Source: Leptolyngbyaceae cyanobacterium MAG.088 (GTDB lineage: Bacteria; Cyanobacteriota; Cyanobacteriia; Phormidesmidales; Phormidesmidaceae). Taken from it: a stretch of DNA of 39,913 nucleotides. The notes under the pieces were generated by a model. It was given only the letters and a program-made list of their open reading frames with translations, did not search any database and had not been told where the DNA came from. Position 1 is the first letter of the stretch; every line of letters starts with the position of its first letter. The position numbers were made by a program, and so were the translations under genes. The DNA is taken from NCBI GenBank assembly GCA_019634055.1, contig JAHQVZ010000332.1, forward strand, positions 1 to 39,913, in the 5' to 3' direction. This document shows positions 1 to 8,769 of the stretch, in pieces.

Positions 1-3000
1 ATCAACATTAATGCCGCCATTGATGCTAGCAGCAATAGCATCAGTGCCGATTTATTCCTTGAGACAACGACTCTTAATCTCAATGAACGCATAACGTTGC
101 AAGGCAGTGGACAGCTATCGGGTACCGCGAATACCGTCAATGTGGGCAGCAACGGTAGTATTCAAAATGGAGTAGATGCGGTAGCGGATAGCGGCACTGT
201 CAATCTCGCGGCAACTACTTATCGAGAGGGGAACACCATCACCCTAGACCATACATTAACGCTTAAAGGTCAAGGACAAGCAAGCACCATTATTAGTGGC
301 GATGCTGATAATGATGGCATTGGAAATCATCAAGTGATCAACATCACCAGCTCTGGAGATAACAGTGTTCTCTTAGATCTAACCATTCAAGATGGGCTCA
401 GCACATCCGCTGGGGCAGGGCTGGCAAATAATGGCGACAATATCATCATTAGCAACACAACTTTTTTTAACAATGAAATCCAAAGCGGTAGTAACGATGG
501 AGGTGCCTTACATAACCGGGGTTCACTCACACTGAACAACACAACATTTGAGAATAATCGAGCAAACGATGACGGTGGCGCTATTGATGTTGCACTCGGC
601 TCTATTGAAATTATTGATAGTCGCTTCCTCAACAATCAAGCCAATGGTCATGGTGGAGCCATTGATGTAGATCCCAACGGTTTGCTATCGATTACTAATA
701 CAGTGCTAACGGGTAACAGTGCTAACACCGATGGAGGTGCCATCTATATTGAAGGAGATGCACAACTTGCGAGGGCATTGGTGCAAAATAATATAGCTGC
801 TGGCGATGGTGGCGGCATCTTTCATAGGAATGGCACCCTACAAATAACGACCAGTAATTTTAGTAATAATACCGCAGATAATGGTGGAGCCATCTTCAAT
901 ACAGGAACCCTAAACCTTCAAGAGACGGACTTTGACAAGAATGTTGCCACTGCTGCTGGGGGCGGTATCTTTAACCAAGGCACCCTCAATATTGACGACG
1001 CTATTTTTACTGAGAACTTAGCGGACGAAGGGGGAGGACTATACAACAGTGTCAATGCTACTAGCATTATTACTAACCTTGGGGATTTCTCCCAAAATAC
1101 AGCCCTACGTGGCGGCGGCATCTTTAACCAAGGCACCCTCAGTCTGAACGACGTTTTTTGGGATGCAAACCAGGCACAAAACGGAGGTGGTCTCTATAAC
1201 GATATCGGTGGAGACAGCCTCATTACGTTTGGAAGTTTTTATCAAAATATCGCTGCTCTATATGGCGGCGGCATCTTTAACCAAGGCACCCTCAGTTTGA
1301 ACGACGTTTTTTGGGATGCAAACCAGGCAGCAGATGGGGGAGGGCTCTATAACGATATCGGTGCAGTCAGCGATATTAGTGCGGGGAGGTTCTTTAATAA
1401 CAGAGCTCAAACCGGGGGCGGCATCTATAATCGTGGCGATGCTCGCTTATTAAATAACATTATCTCCGACAATGTAGCCACAGGTTCAGATAGACAAAAT
1501 GGTGGCGCTGGTGTTTTTAATACCTTTGGGGGGAGCCTATTTGTTGATAACAGTTTGATTTCAAATAACACATCGGCTTCCCAGGGTGGCGGTATTCTAA
1601 ATTTAGCTGATAATGCTCGAACTGTGGTTAACATTGCTAATAGCTCCATTGTTGGCAATCAAGCCTCTGGTAATGGAGGTGGTATTGAGAACAGTAGTCT
1701 TACAAGCGGTGCAGAGGTTGCAGAATTAAATATTACCAATAGTACTCTTTCTAATAATCAGGCATCTAACGGGGGAGGTGTTTACACAATTGGTCCAACG
1801 ACTTTCACCAATGTCACCATCGCTGAAAATACAGCAACCAGTTCAGGAGGAGGTATTTCTACAATCTCTTCGGGGGCTATCACTCCAGAATTAATAAACA
1901 CTATTGTTGCCCGCAATATTGCTCAAACCAAGCCTGATGTGGAAGGAAAATTTAGCGATCAGGGGGATAATCTTATTGGAATCAGTCAGGGGAATACAGG
2001 CTTTAGTCTTAGTACCCTAGTAGGTACAGCTAATAATCCCCTCGATCCTAATCTTACATCCCTCAACAACAACATTGGTTCGCTTCCTTCCCACCAGCTT
2101 CTTGCTGATAGCCCTGGGGCTAATGCCGGCAATAACTCAGCTGCAACTACCACCGATCAACATGGGCAGCCCAGAATCGTGGGTGGCACCATTGATATTG
2201 GCGCAGTCGAAAGTGATATTCTTCCAGACATCACGATCCTAACCGACCCTGTTGCCACACCTGACCCTGTTGCCACACCTGACCCTGTTGCCACACCTGA
2301 CCCCAGTGACACACCTGACCCCAGTGACACAAATCCTATCGACATACCTCCTATCAATCCCAGCCCAACCGAACCACAAGATCCCTTTCAGGAAGAATCT
2401 GCTGATATCTCTTTGTCCCATCTGAATACTGACAACATCTTTAGGCAAGAAGAAGATGCTGGAATCGATTCGACCCCTGCTCAAAACTCGACAACGAGCA
2501 CCTCACCTCAGGGGCGTCTACGCTATTTTGATGAGGAAGCCTTCCAATATCTAGAAGACGCTTTTAGTAAAGATTACGAAGAGTACTGGCAACTCCCCCA
2601 AACCCCCCAAGTCACCCTGCCATCAGTACAGGAAATCTTACACCAGGCAACCCAAACCTATCAAACTGAAACAGCCATTATTTATGCCACATTTGTACCC
2701 AAAGCTCCCACTGGCAATAACTCAATTGACCGCTTTGTCTTACCCCGCACTGCCACTACACCTGAACCAGACGATCAATTACTACTAATGCTAGTGCCTG
2801 CCACTGGCGACCCCGTACAACAACTCATTAATGTATCGCGTGCCGAACTCACACGGCAGGCAAAACTCTTCCGACTGGCTGCCTCTGACCCAGAAGATCC
2901 TATTAGCTACAAAGCCTTAGCACGCCAAATGCACGGTTGGCTATTAGCTCCACTACAACCAGACCTGGCAGAACACCACATTGATCATGTCATGTACTCC

Positions 3001-3798
3001 CTCGACCAAGGTCTGAGAACCATTCCCTTAGCTGCCATGATGGATGGGGATAACTTTGTAATCGAACACTATGGCATCTCTCTGGTTCCCAGCATGGGAT
3101 TGACCCAACTGCAGATTGGTAACCTTGACTCGAAACCTAGCCCCCTAATCGCTGGCGCAGACCAATTCACCGTATTCAACGATCTACCTGCCGTTCCCAT
3201 CGAACTCGATGTCGTTGCTCAAAATCTTCAATCGAATGACGTTTTGTTCAATGAAGCATTCACCATCGACAACTTCTTCAAGCAACAAACATCTCAACAC
3301 CCAAATTTATTGCATTTAGCTACCCATGCAGAGTTCAATGCAGGCAACTTAAATGCATCGTTCATTCAGTTTTGGGATGCTCCTTTAACCTTTGAACGCA
3401 TGAAAGACTTGTCTTGGGCAGAGCTCGAACTCTTAATTTTAAGTGCCTGTCAGACCGCTATCAGTAGTCCTGACGCAGAACTTGGATTTGTTGGACTGGC
3501 CGCTGCCGCTGGCATAGAAACTGCCATGGGCAGCCTATGGAATGTCTCAGACATAGGCACCCTCGCACTTATGGCAGAGTTTTATGCTCAGCTTCCTAAG
3601 ACACCAATGCGCTCCCATTCTCTACAAAAAGCGCAACTCTCCTTAATTCAAGGGGGCACTCATATAAACAACAATGTTCTAAAGACATCCCAAGGAGGCA
3701 TCGCTCTACCGGAAGACTGGGGATTGACAACAACAACAGATTTCTCCCATCCTTTTTATTGGGCAGGGTTCACAACGGTTGGCAACCCATGGCATTAA
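1..3798 (+). CDS. Beta-helix surface protein with C-terminal CHAT protease domain (5' end outside window)
   Basis: The frame is already open at base 1, so the gene starts upstream; the first in-frame TTG at 97 is internal. Visible residues 1 to about 740 are parallel beta-helix repeats of the pectin-lyase/polymorphic outer-membrane type (recurring GGGI.N.GTL and NN.A..GGG motifs), ending in a DQHGQPR..GGTIDIGAVE motif typical of such cyanobacterial proteins. A repeated TPDPVA linker follows, then a region rich in polar residues, then a CHAT domain (about residues 960-1260). CHAT is a caspase-like peptidase fold; its expected dyad is visible as His in LHLATHAEF (codon 3325-3327) and Cys in LSACQTA (codon 3448-3450). 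Family knowledge: many cyanobacterial homologues start with a filamentous-haemagglutinin secretion domain and are exported by a TpsB partner. Here that is inference, since the N-terminus is missing. A DUF928 gene follows 249 bases downstream. Confidence 0.88.
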   Translation: MNINAAIDASSNSISADLFLETTTLNLNERITLQGSGQLSGTANTVNVGSNGSIQNGVDAVADSGTVNLAATTYREGNTITLDHTLTLKGQGQASTIISGDADNDGIGNHQVINITSSGDNSVLLDLTIQDGLSTSAGAGLANNGDNIIISNTTFFNNEIQSGSNDGGALHNRGSLTLNNTTFENNRANDDGGAIDVALGSIEIIDSRFLNNQANGHGGAIDVDPNGLLSITNTVLTGNSANTDGGAIYIEGDAQLARALVQNNIAAGDGGGIFHRNGTLQITTSNFSNNTADNGGAIFNTGTLNLQETDFDKNVATAAGGGIFNQGTLNIDDAIFTENLADEGGGLYNSVNATSIITNLGDFSQNTALRGGGIFNQGTLSLNDVFWDANQAQNGGGLYNDIGGDSLITFGSFYQNIAALYGGGIFNQGTLSLNDVFWDANQAADGGGLYNDIGAVSDISAGRFFNNRAQTGGGIYNRGDARLLNNIISDNVATGSDRQNGGAGVFNTFGGSLFVDNSLISNNTSASQGGGILNLADNARTVVNIANSSIVGNQASGNGGGIENSSLTSGAEVAELNITNSTLSNNQASNGGGVYTIGPTTFTNVTIAENTATSSGGGISTISSGAITPELINTIVARNIAQTKPDVEGKFSDQGDNLIGISQGNTGFSLSTLVGTANNPLDPNLTSLNNNIGSLPSHQLLADSPGANAGNNSAATTTDQHGQPRIVGGTIDIGAVESDILPDITILTDPVATPDPVATPDPVATPDPSDTPDPSDTNPIDIPPINPSPTEPQDPFQEESADISLSHLNTDNIFRQEEDAGIDSTPAQNSTTSTSPQGRLRYFDEEAFQYLEDAFSKDYEEYWQLPQTPQVTLPSVQEILHQATQTYQTETAIIYATFVPKAPTGNNSIDRFVLPRTATTPEPDDQLLLMLVPATGDPVQQLINVSRAELTRQAKLFRLAASDPEDPISYKALARQMHGWLLAPLQPDLAEHHIDHVMYSLDQGLRTIPLAAMMDGDNFVIEHYGISLVPSMGLTQLQIGNLDSKPSPLIAGADQFTVFNDLPAVPIELDVVAQNLQSNDVLFNEAFTIDNFFKQQTSQHPNLLHLATHAEFNAGNLNASFIQFWDAPLTFERMKDLSWAELELLILSACQTAISSPDAELGFVGLAAAAGIETAMGSLWNVSDIGTLALMAEFYAQLPKTPMRSHSLQKAQLSLIQGGTHINNNVLKTSQGGIALPEDWGLTTTTDFSHPFYWAGFTTVGNPWH
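1111..1329 (+). repeat. In-frame tandem duplication inside the beta-helix
   Basis: Bases 1111-1176 and 1264-1329 are 66-base copies differing at one position by eye (agtctg versus agtttg). They lie 153 bases (51 codons) apart. The spacer halves (1177-1263 and 1330-1416) have diverged but share a GGGLYNDIG segment. This is a relatively recent in-frame duplication of one or two beta-helix coils, so coil number can change without breaking the frame. Confidence 0.85.
2245..2334 (+). repeat. 18-base tandem repeat encoding a TPDPVA/TPDPSD linker
   Basis: Five tandem units of 18 bases, the first three of the form gttgccacacctgaccct and the last ones with agtgacaca in place of gttgccaca. They encode a Pro/Asp-rich spacer between the beta-helix and the CHAT part. 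The near-identity of the units suggests slippage or unequal exchange changes linker length. It is coding and in frame, so it is not a CRISPR array. Confidence 0.9.
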
Positions 3799-3999
3799 CA
3801 CCCATACACCGCTTTTAAACACAAGCACTATCAGTAAAAACACTGATTCTCTTTCTTCGAAACTTTACTGACATTGAATAAAGACAACCAAGGTTTTTAA
3901 GTATTCTTCACGTATTTTCAAGTCAAAAAAGATACATTTAAATTAACTTCTGAAATATCTCTAATCCCCTGTTTCAACTCATTTAATGCTTAGAAATCA

Positions 4000-4019
4000 T
4001 GGACATCCTGTTATGTCCA
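4000..4019 (+). promoter_or_regulatory. Perfect 7-bp hairpin in the leader of the DUF928 gene
   Basis: TGGACAT (4000-4006), a six-base loop, then ATGTCCA (4013-4019). It ends 28 bases before the DUF928 start codon and is not followed by a T run, so it looks more like a leader hairpin or operator than a terminator. Function is unknown. Confidence 0.3.
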
Positions 4020-4047
4020 GTTCACTAGCTCCACGTCACTAATAATC

Positions 4048-4758
4048 ATGGCTTTACCCAAAATAGTTACTCGCCTATCATCTGTTATATTTGCCAGCTG
4101 TCTAGGAGTCAGTTTGGTAACTCCTAGCTATGCTGGAGACCGTATACGCTGGACCCCAGACACCGATCGGGGAAATGTTGGGTCTACCCTATCAGGTGGA
4201 CGACGAGGACAAACCACCGTCAGTTGTAACGGTGATCCTCATGCAACTCAGGTAGCTTTGATGGTGCCAGGTGATCAATCCCGATTGCTCACAACTCATG
4301 CCAATCCAACTTTAGCCTGGCATGTAAAGACTGCAATGCCCGTCTCCATAACATTGCATGTGGCAGATCCTGACCAAGCAACTCCAATCTATAGCCAAAC
4401 TATTGATCTAGAGAAAACCGCTACCGTGAGCGTAACCTTGCCATCAGATAGCAGCCTGACGCCTAATAAACGATATCGCTGGACTGTTTTTGTCTCATGC
4501 CCAGGAGAACACCAAGCTGAAATTTCTGGCCGCAGCTTCATTGAGTATGTAAATCGGGAATCCTTGGATGTAAATAATTTATCTAGTTTAGAACAAGCCA
4601 GTACCTATGCAGATGAAGGTATTTGGTACGACGCAGTCGCTGCGTTGTTGACTGCTAGCAGTCAGGGGGTTACCAATGCTGAAACTATGGTGCAAACACT
4701 ATTGGAGCAAGGACAAAGTCTGGCAGAAGTAACCCTATCAACGGTGGTGCATCTTTAA
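4048..4758 (+). CDS. DUF928 family secreted protein
   Basis: 236 residues starting at ATG. Residues 1-29 form a signal peptide (basic start, hydrophobic core, cleavage after SYA). The mature protein has a GGRRGQ segment, a beta-rich central part with LTPNKRYRW and a short helical C-terminus (ASTYADEGIWYDAVAAL), which together match the cyanobacterial DUF928 family. No enzymatic motif is visible and the molecular role is unknown. Family knowledge: DUF928 genes are often found beside CHAT and CHASE2 genes in cyanobacteria, and that arrangement is seen here, with the CHAT gene 249 bases upstream and a CHASE2-GGDEF gene 64 bases downstream. The product would act outside the cytoplasmic membrane, perhaps with the CHAT surface protein or the CHASE2 sensor; this is inference from position. 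Confidence 0.85.
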   Translation: MALPKIVTRLSSVIFASCLGVSLVTPSYAGDRIRWTPDTDRGNVGSTLSGGRRGQTTVSCNGDPHATQVALMVPGDQSRLLTTHANPTLAWHVKTAMPVSITLHVADPDQATPIYSQTIDLEKTATVSVTLPSDSSLTPNKRYRWTVFVSCPGEHQAEISGRSFIEYVNRESLDVNNLSSLEQASTYADEGIWYDAVAALLTASSQGVTNAETMVQTLLEQGQSLAEVTLSTVVHL

Positions 4759-4822
4759 TCCTCTTGGTGTCATCACCGTGTCACTCAAGTATCGCAATCA
4801 GGTCCTGCACGGATGGTAACCC

Positions 4823-6604
4823 TTGGGAAAAATAGACAAGTTCGGAGATGTTTGTAACGCGCTCTGGCGTAAATTCAGAAGCAATAGCAGTTTCATAGTG
4901 TTGGCCAGTTTATTAGCGACCAGCAGCGTTTTGGCATTGAGATCCCTGGGTGGTTTACAAATGCTAGAACTGCAAGCATTCGACAAAATGCTGACTCTCC
5001 GAACGCAGGAAGAGACTGATCCACGTATTGTCATTGTTGGAATTACGGATAGAGACTTAGACACCTATCTGGGCACGGCTTCCATTAGTGATCAAAGCAT
5101 GGCTGAGCTGATTCAAAAAGTGCAAAGCCACCAGCCCCGAGTGATTGGGCTTGATTTTTATCGCAGTTTACCTAATGGATCTGGTAGCAAAGAATTAGCA
5201 AAAATCTTTACTCACTCAACAAATCTCGTTGGTATTGAAAAAGTCATTGGCAACAAAAAAGGTCCCCCCATCCCTGGGAACCGCATTCTCAAAGCTGCTA
5301 ATCAAATCGCTGCCAGCGATATTATTGTCGATGAAGATGGGCACGTCAGACGTGGCATCTTGTTTCCTGCAACCCATGGCCCCAATGTCATGGAATCTCT
5401 AGGATTACGTTTAGCGCTTGATTATCTAGTCAATGAACCCGGCAGCATCATCCCTGACCCCAATGCCTCTATACTCACCCTTAATCAAGTAAAGCTTCCT
5501 CCGATTGAAAACCACACAGGAGGATACGCTAAGACCGATGCCCGTGGATACCAAATCTTACTTAATCTTCGTCAGCGAGTAAATCCATTTGCCGTGGTTT
5601 CGCTAAAAGAGGTATTGCGTAATGAAATCCCACCAGACTTGATGCGAGATCGCATTGTTCTGATTGGCAGCATGTCACTAAGTGGTGCTGACATTTTCTA
5701 TACGGCTAACCAAACATCTCAAGAGGAACCCAATATTAAATTTGGCGTAGAACTACATGGAGAGATTGCTAGCCAAATTCTTAGCACGACCTTAGATGGC
5801 CGCCCTTTACTCCATGCCTGGCCCCAATGGGTAGAAAACTTACTGATCATAGGTATTGCACTACTTGGTAGCTATGTGACTCAAAGGGCCAACAAACTAT
5901 GGCAACGATTAACGTTACTTCCAGGTATCAGCTTATTTATGGTAGGGGGTTGTTACGTCGCCCTGAGCACTACAGGATTATGGCTGCCTGTCATTCCTGC
6001 CCTTTTAGGTTTGTGGATAGCAACAGGTTTGACAGACGCTCATCGTACAACTCAACTACAAGTACTCTCAACCAATGACAAACTAACTGGCTTAGCGAAT
6101 CGTCGCACGTTTGATGAGAGCCTTCAGCAGAACTGGTTTAAAGCTCTGCGATCGCAACAGCCCCTGGCACTCATCATGGGCGATGTGGACCACTTCAAAA
6201 AATATAATGACACCTATGGTCATCCCCAAGGAGATGAATGCCTGAAACGAGTCGCTCAAGCAATTCGTACAACAGTGAAAGTTAGAAATGCGTTAAATGC
6301 TCGCTACGGTGGCGAAGAATTCGTTGTAATCTTACCCAACACATCCGAAGAGCAGGGGATTGAAATCGCTAACGCAATTTTAGCGAAACTAGAAACCTAT
6401 AACCTACCCCATCAAACGTCTGATACCGCTAACCACATCACCATGAGCTTAGGGGTGACGAGCTTTATCCCAACATTAGAAATTCCTCCCAGCGCCCTGA
6501 TAGAAATGGCCGATCTAGGGTTGTACACCGCCAAAAAGTCGGGACGGAACTGCGTGCGCCTTCACCAGCCGAATACCGTGGATAAGCTCATGTCAAAATC
6601 TTAA
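4823..6604 (+). CDS. CHASE2-GGDEF membrane diguanylate cyclase
   Basis: 593 residues. The start is TTG: an in-frame TAA lies at 4817-4819, the first in-frame ATG is near residue 47, and the TTG start keeps the first membrane helix (about residues 24-40) intact. An extracytoplasmic CHASE2 sensor domain (about 45-330) follows. Then come two or three membrane helices (about 335-410) and a GGDEF domain (about 425-585) with the catalytic GGEEF at residues 496-500 and D-H-F-K upstream, so it should make cyclic-di-GMP from two GTP. The RxxD product-inhibition site expected just before GGEEF is not present (the aligned positions read VRNA). It probably forms one transcription unit with the DUF928 gene 64 bases upstream and could read signals from that secreted protein. 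Its stop overlaps the chlM stop on the other strand. Confidence 0.87.
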   Translation: MGKIDKFGDVCNALWRKFRSNSSFIVLASLLATSSVLALRSLGGLQMLELQAFDKMLTLRTQEETDPRIVIVGITDRDLDTYLGTASISDQSMAELIQKVQSHQPRVIGLDFYRSLPNGSGSKELAKIFTHSTNLVGIEKVIGNKKGPPIPGNRILKAANQIAASDIIVDEDGHVRRGILFPATHGPNVMESLGLRLALDYLVNEPGSIIPDPNASILTLNQVKLPPIENHTGGYAKTDARGYQILLNLRQRVNPFAVVSLKEVLRNEIPPDLMRDRIVLIGSMSLSGADIFYTANQTSQEEPNIKFGVELHGEIASQILSTTLDGRPLLHAWPQWVENLLIIGIALLGSYVTQRANKLWQRLTLLPGISLFMVGGCYVALSTTGLWLPVIPALLGLWIATGLTDAHRTTQLQVLSTNDKLTGLANRRTFDESLQQNWFKALRSQQPLALIMGDVDHFKKYNDTYGHPQGDECLKRVAQAIRTTVKVRNALNARYGGEEFVVILPNTSEEQGIEIANAILAKLETYNLPHQTSDTANHITMSLGVTSFIPTLEIPPSALIEMADLGLYTAKKSGRNCVRLHQPNTVDKLMSKS

Positions 6605-7296
6605 TTTGTTACTTTCACAGCCTCGAGTAATCGTGAGAAGTAAAACTGCGACGCAGTAAACTCTTTACGATTAATTTCCCAACCATTAGCCTTCAACGCC
6701 CTACGAATATCTGCCTCCCTATGCAAATAAGCACGCGTTGCCTTACTAGGCCCAGGAAAGAATTCACCAATGCGCTTGAGCACGGTATAAAAGGGATTTT
6801 TAGGCGCAAAACTCAAAATTAACCGCGTTTCCGCCAAGGAACTTAAGTGAGCAATCATGGCACTCGCTTTATCCTGAGGATAATGAATCAGCACATCCAA
6901 ACAGATAACCGTGTGATAACTACCGTCTAAGGTTTCTAAATCCTGGGCATCAAAGATCGGTATTGCCTCAGCCGATAACTCTTCTCTAGCTCGATAAATG
7001 GCTTCTTCTACCATTTTTTCGGAAATGTCACTGGCAGAAACTTTGGCCCCCATGGCGGCTAACGGAATACTTAAACTGCCAACACCACATCCTGCATCAC
7101 AGATGGACAGCCCCGCAGCATTACCATCCTGCTTAATCCAATAGAGAACATGATCGATAGTCTGTTGATGCCCCTCACGAATATCACGCTGCACTTTATT
7201 AACCTGACCATCTCCATAAATACGGCTCCACCGATCGAAACCTTGGGCATTGAAATAGTCACGAACGATGGTCTTATCGTCAGTTGCACTCGTCAT
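6601..7296 (-). CDS. chlM: Magnesium protoporphyrin IX methyltransferase
   Basis: 231 residues from the ATG at 7296; an in-frame TTG at 7311 would add five residues but has no better ribosome site. The enzyme transfers a methyl group from S-adenosylmethionine to the 13-propionate of Mg-protoporphyrin IX, the chlorophyll-biosynthesis step after Mg chelatase. Visible signs are the family N-terminus (VRDYFNAQGFDRWSRIYG, then VQRDIREGHQQT), the SAM-binding motif I DAGCGVGSLSIPLA, an acidic residue ending the second strand (ASDISE), VICLDVLIHYPQD, and the C-terminal SQFYFSRLLEA. Length and motifs match cyanobacterial ChlM/BchM. It converges on the CHASE2-GGDEF gene, and the two stop codons share the palindrome TTAA at 6601-6604. 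It is unrelated in function to the module upstream. Confidence 0.95.
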   Translation of the reverse strand: MTSATDDKTIVRDYFNAQGFDRWSRIYGDGQVNKVQRDIREGHQQTIDHVLYWIKQDGNAAGLSICDAGCGVGSLSIPLAAMGAKVSASDISEKMVEEAIYRAREELSAEAIPIFDAQDLETLDGSYHTVICLDVLIHYPQDKASAMIAHLSSLAETRLILSFAPKNPFYTVLKRIGEFFPGPSKATRAYLHREADIRRALKANGWEINRKEFTASQFYFSRLLEAVKVTN

Positions 7297-7423
7297 AGGA
7301 TTGGCCAGCAATAATCGATAGCATTTATCTATCGTCAGATCCTATTACGTTTTGGCAATCAGAAGATCTTGCTATTCAGAACTCACACCCAAAAATACAA
7401 AACTGCTATTAGTGGACGCTCAA

Positions 7424-8575
7424 TTAATCTTCTAAAATTCTTTGCCAGCTTAGATCCGTGCCATTGTGATGCCAACGTAACAAGTGGGCGGTTTGTCGAA
7501 GACTAAACCCTGGTAATCCCATCGCTTGTCGAGGCCGATCTGTCGCTAGAACAATTGCCTCTTCCACTGCACATAGTCCCCATTTGACTAAATTGATAAC
7601 GCCATCGAGTAAGGGGCGTGTCGTGCCCGATAAGGTCCCATCTGACAATCGAGCTGTACCATTTACCACGTCAATCTCACGGCTATCCCAGGGATAACGG
7701 CCATCGGGTAAACCCAAGGGAGATAATGCATCACTGACTAGAAACAGACCACCCTGAGTTGACGCAGAAGAACTACGGCCAGCTCTAAGCAATACATCAA
7801 GCATCGTAGGGCACACATGCTGGCCATCAGCAATCACCCCTGCAAACACATTAGGATTTGTCAGTGCTGCCCCCAATAGTCCAGGTTCACGATGATGCAA
7901 CCCTGGCATGGCATTAAAGGCGTGGGTAACCATGGCAGCACCCTGGGAAAATGCGTCTTGGGCCTGGGTCGCTGTCGCCATGGAGTGGCCTAAACTGACG
8001 GTAATATTGTGCGATCGCAACCATGGAATAACTGATGGTGTAGCCGTTTCCATTTCAGGAGCCAGAGTAACGATTTTGACAACATCAATGTAAGGCCCTA
8101 GCAACGTTTGCACATTTTTCAGCGACAAGGGCTGCAAATATTCCTGGGGATGCGCTCCACGTTTAACTGGATTCAAAAATGGGCCTTCTAAATGAGCACC
8201 CAGAACGGTGGCATGGTGAGGTTGTCTCTCAGCAGCCTGATAAGCCTGAATTACCGCCAGACTACGCTGAAGTTGCTCAGGATGCGCCGTTACCAACGTT
8301 GGTGTAAACGCATCAATGCCTTGGCTCCACAAAAAACTGGCCGCTTTTTGTAACTCTATTGGCTCACAAAGATCAGGAAACGCCAGCCCTAACGCCCCAT
8401 TAATCTGGAGATCTACGCCCCCTAAAGACACCCAATCACCATTTAGATCGATTGCTCGTACCGCATTGGCCGCAACGTTAGCCATGGGCAAAATAGACTT
8501 GAGCTGATTAGCTACCAACTCAAGACAGTATAGCCCTGGCCTATGGGGTAAGCGGGCATTGAGCAAAATTGACAT
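7424..8575 (-). CDS. nagA: N-acetylglucosamine-6-phosphate deacetylase
   Basis: 383 residues from the ATG at 8575 (a TTG at 8590 would add five). It hydrolyses GlcNAc-6-phosphate to glucosamine-6-phosphate and acetate, recycling amino sugars from peptidoglycan. Family signatures of the amidohydrolase superfamily are in order: GGVDLQINGALG, the metal-ligand Glu in HLEGPF followed by KRGAHP, metal His residues in SLGHSMA and THAFNAM, the substrate loop GLHHREPGLLGAA, IADGQHVCP, and the catalytic Asp in LVSDAL. The gene lies 127 bases upstream of chlM in the same direction but is functionally unrelated. It diverges from purE over 194 bases. Confidence 0.93.
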   Translation of the reverse strand: MSILLNARLPHRPGLYCLELVANQLKSILPMANVAANAVRAIDLNGDWVSLGGVDLQINGALGLAFPDLCEPIELQKAASFLWSQGIDAFTPTLVTAHPEQLQRSLAVIQAYQAAERQPHHATVLGAHLEGPFLNPVKRGAHPQEYLQPLSLKNVQTLLGPYIDVVKIVTLAPEMETATPSVIPWLRSHNITVSLGHSMATATQAQDAFSQGAAMVTHAFNAMPGLHHREPGLLGAALTNPNVFAGVIADGQHVCPTMLDVLLRAGRSSSASTQGGLFLVSDALSPLGLPDGRYPWDSREIDVVNGTARLSDGTLSGTTRPLLDGVINLVKWGLCAVEEAIVLATDRPRQAMGLPGFSLRQTAHLLRWHHNGTDLSWQRILED

Positions 8576-8769
8576 GGCACTTGAGTACAAAGATGTGTAC
8601 GAATCATCCCACAGGAAGCCGGTAGGCTATCAACAGCATCCTGACAAAGCCAACTAGGCGAATGAGCGATTCATTCGTCAAGGGCTGCCATGTTAGCTGT
8701 TTGCCCTCAGGATTTACCCACTGACCTGATATCCTGACAGACCTAATCCAACGTTCACCGTATTCCCCT

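Noticed and set aside
2245-2334. Regular short repeats resembling a CRISPR array
   Set aside because: Units are 18 bases, directly abutting without unique spacers, and encode a linker in frame with the CHAT gene.
3830-3847. Terminator after the CHAT gene
   Set aside because: ATCAGT/ACTGAT is only six pairs, followed by a broken T tract; too weak to call.
8585-8600. GTAC-N8-GTAC dyad at the nagA start, as NtcA or LexA site
   Set aside because: Spacing of the half sites fits neither NtcA (GTA-N8-TAC) nor the cyanobacterial LexA consensus.
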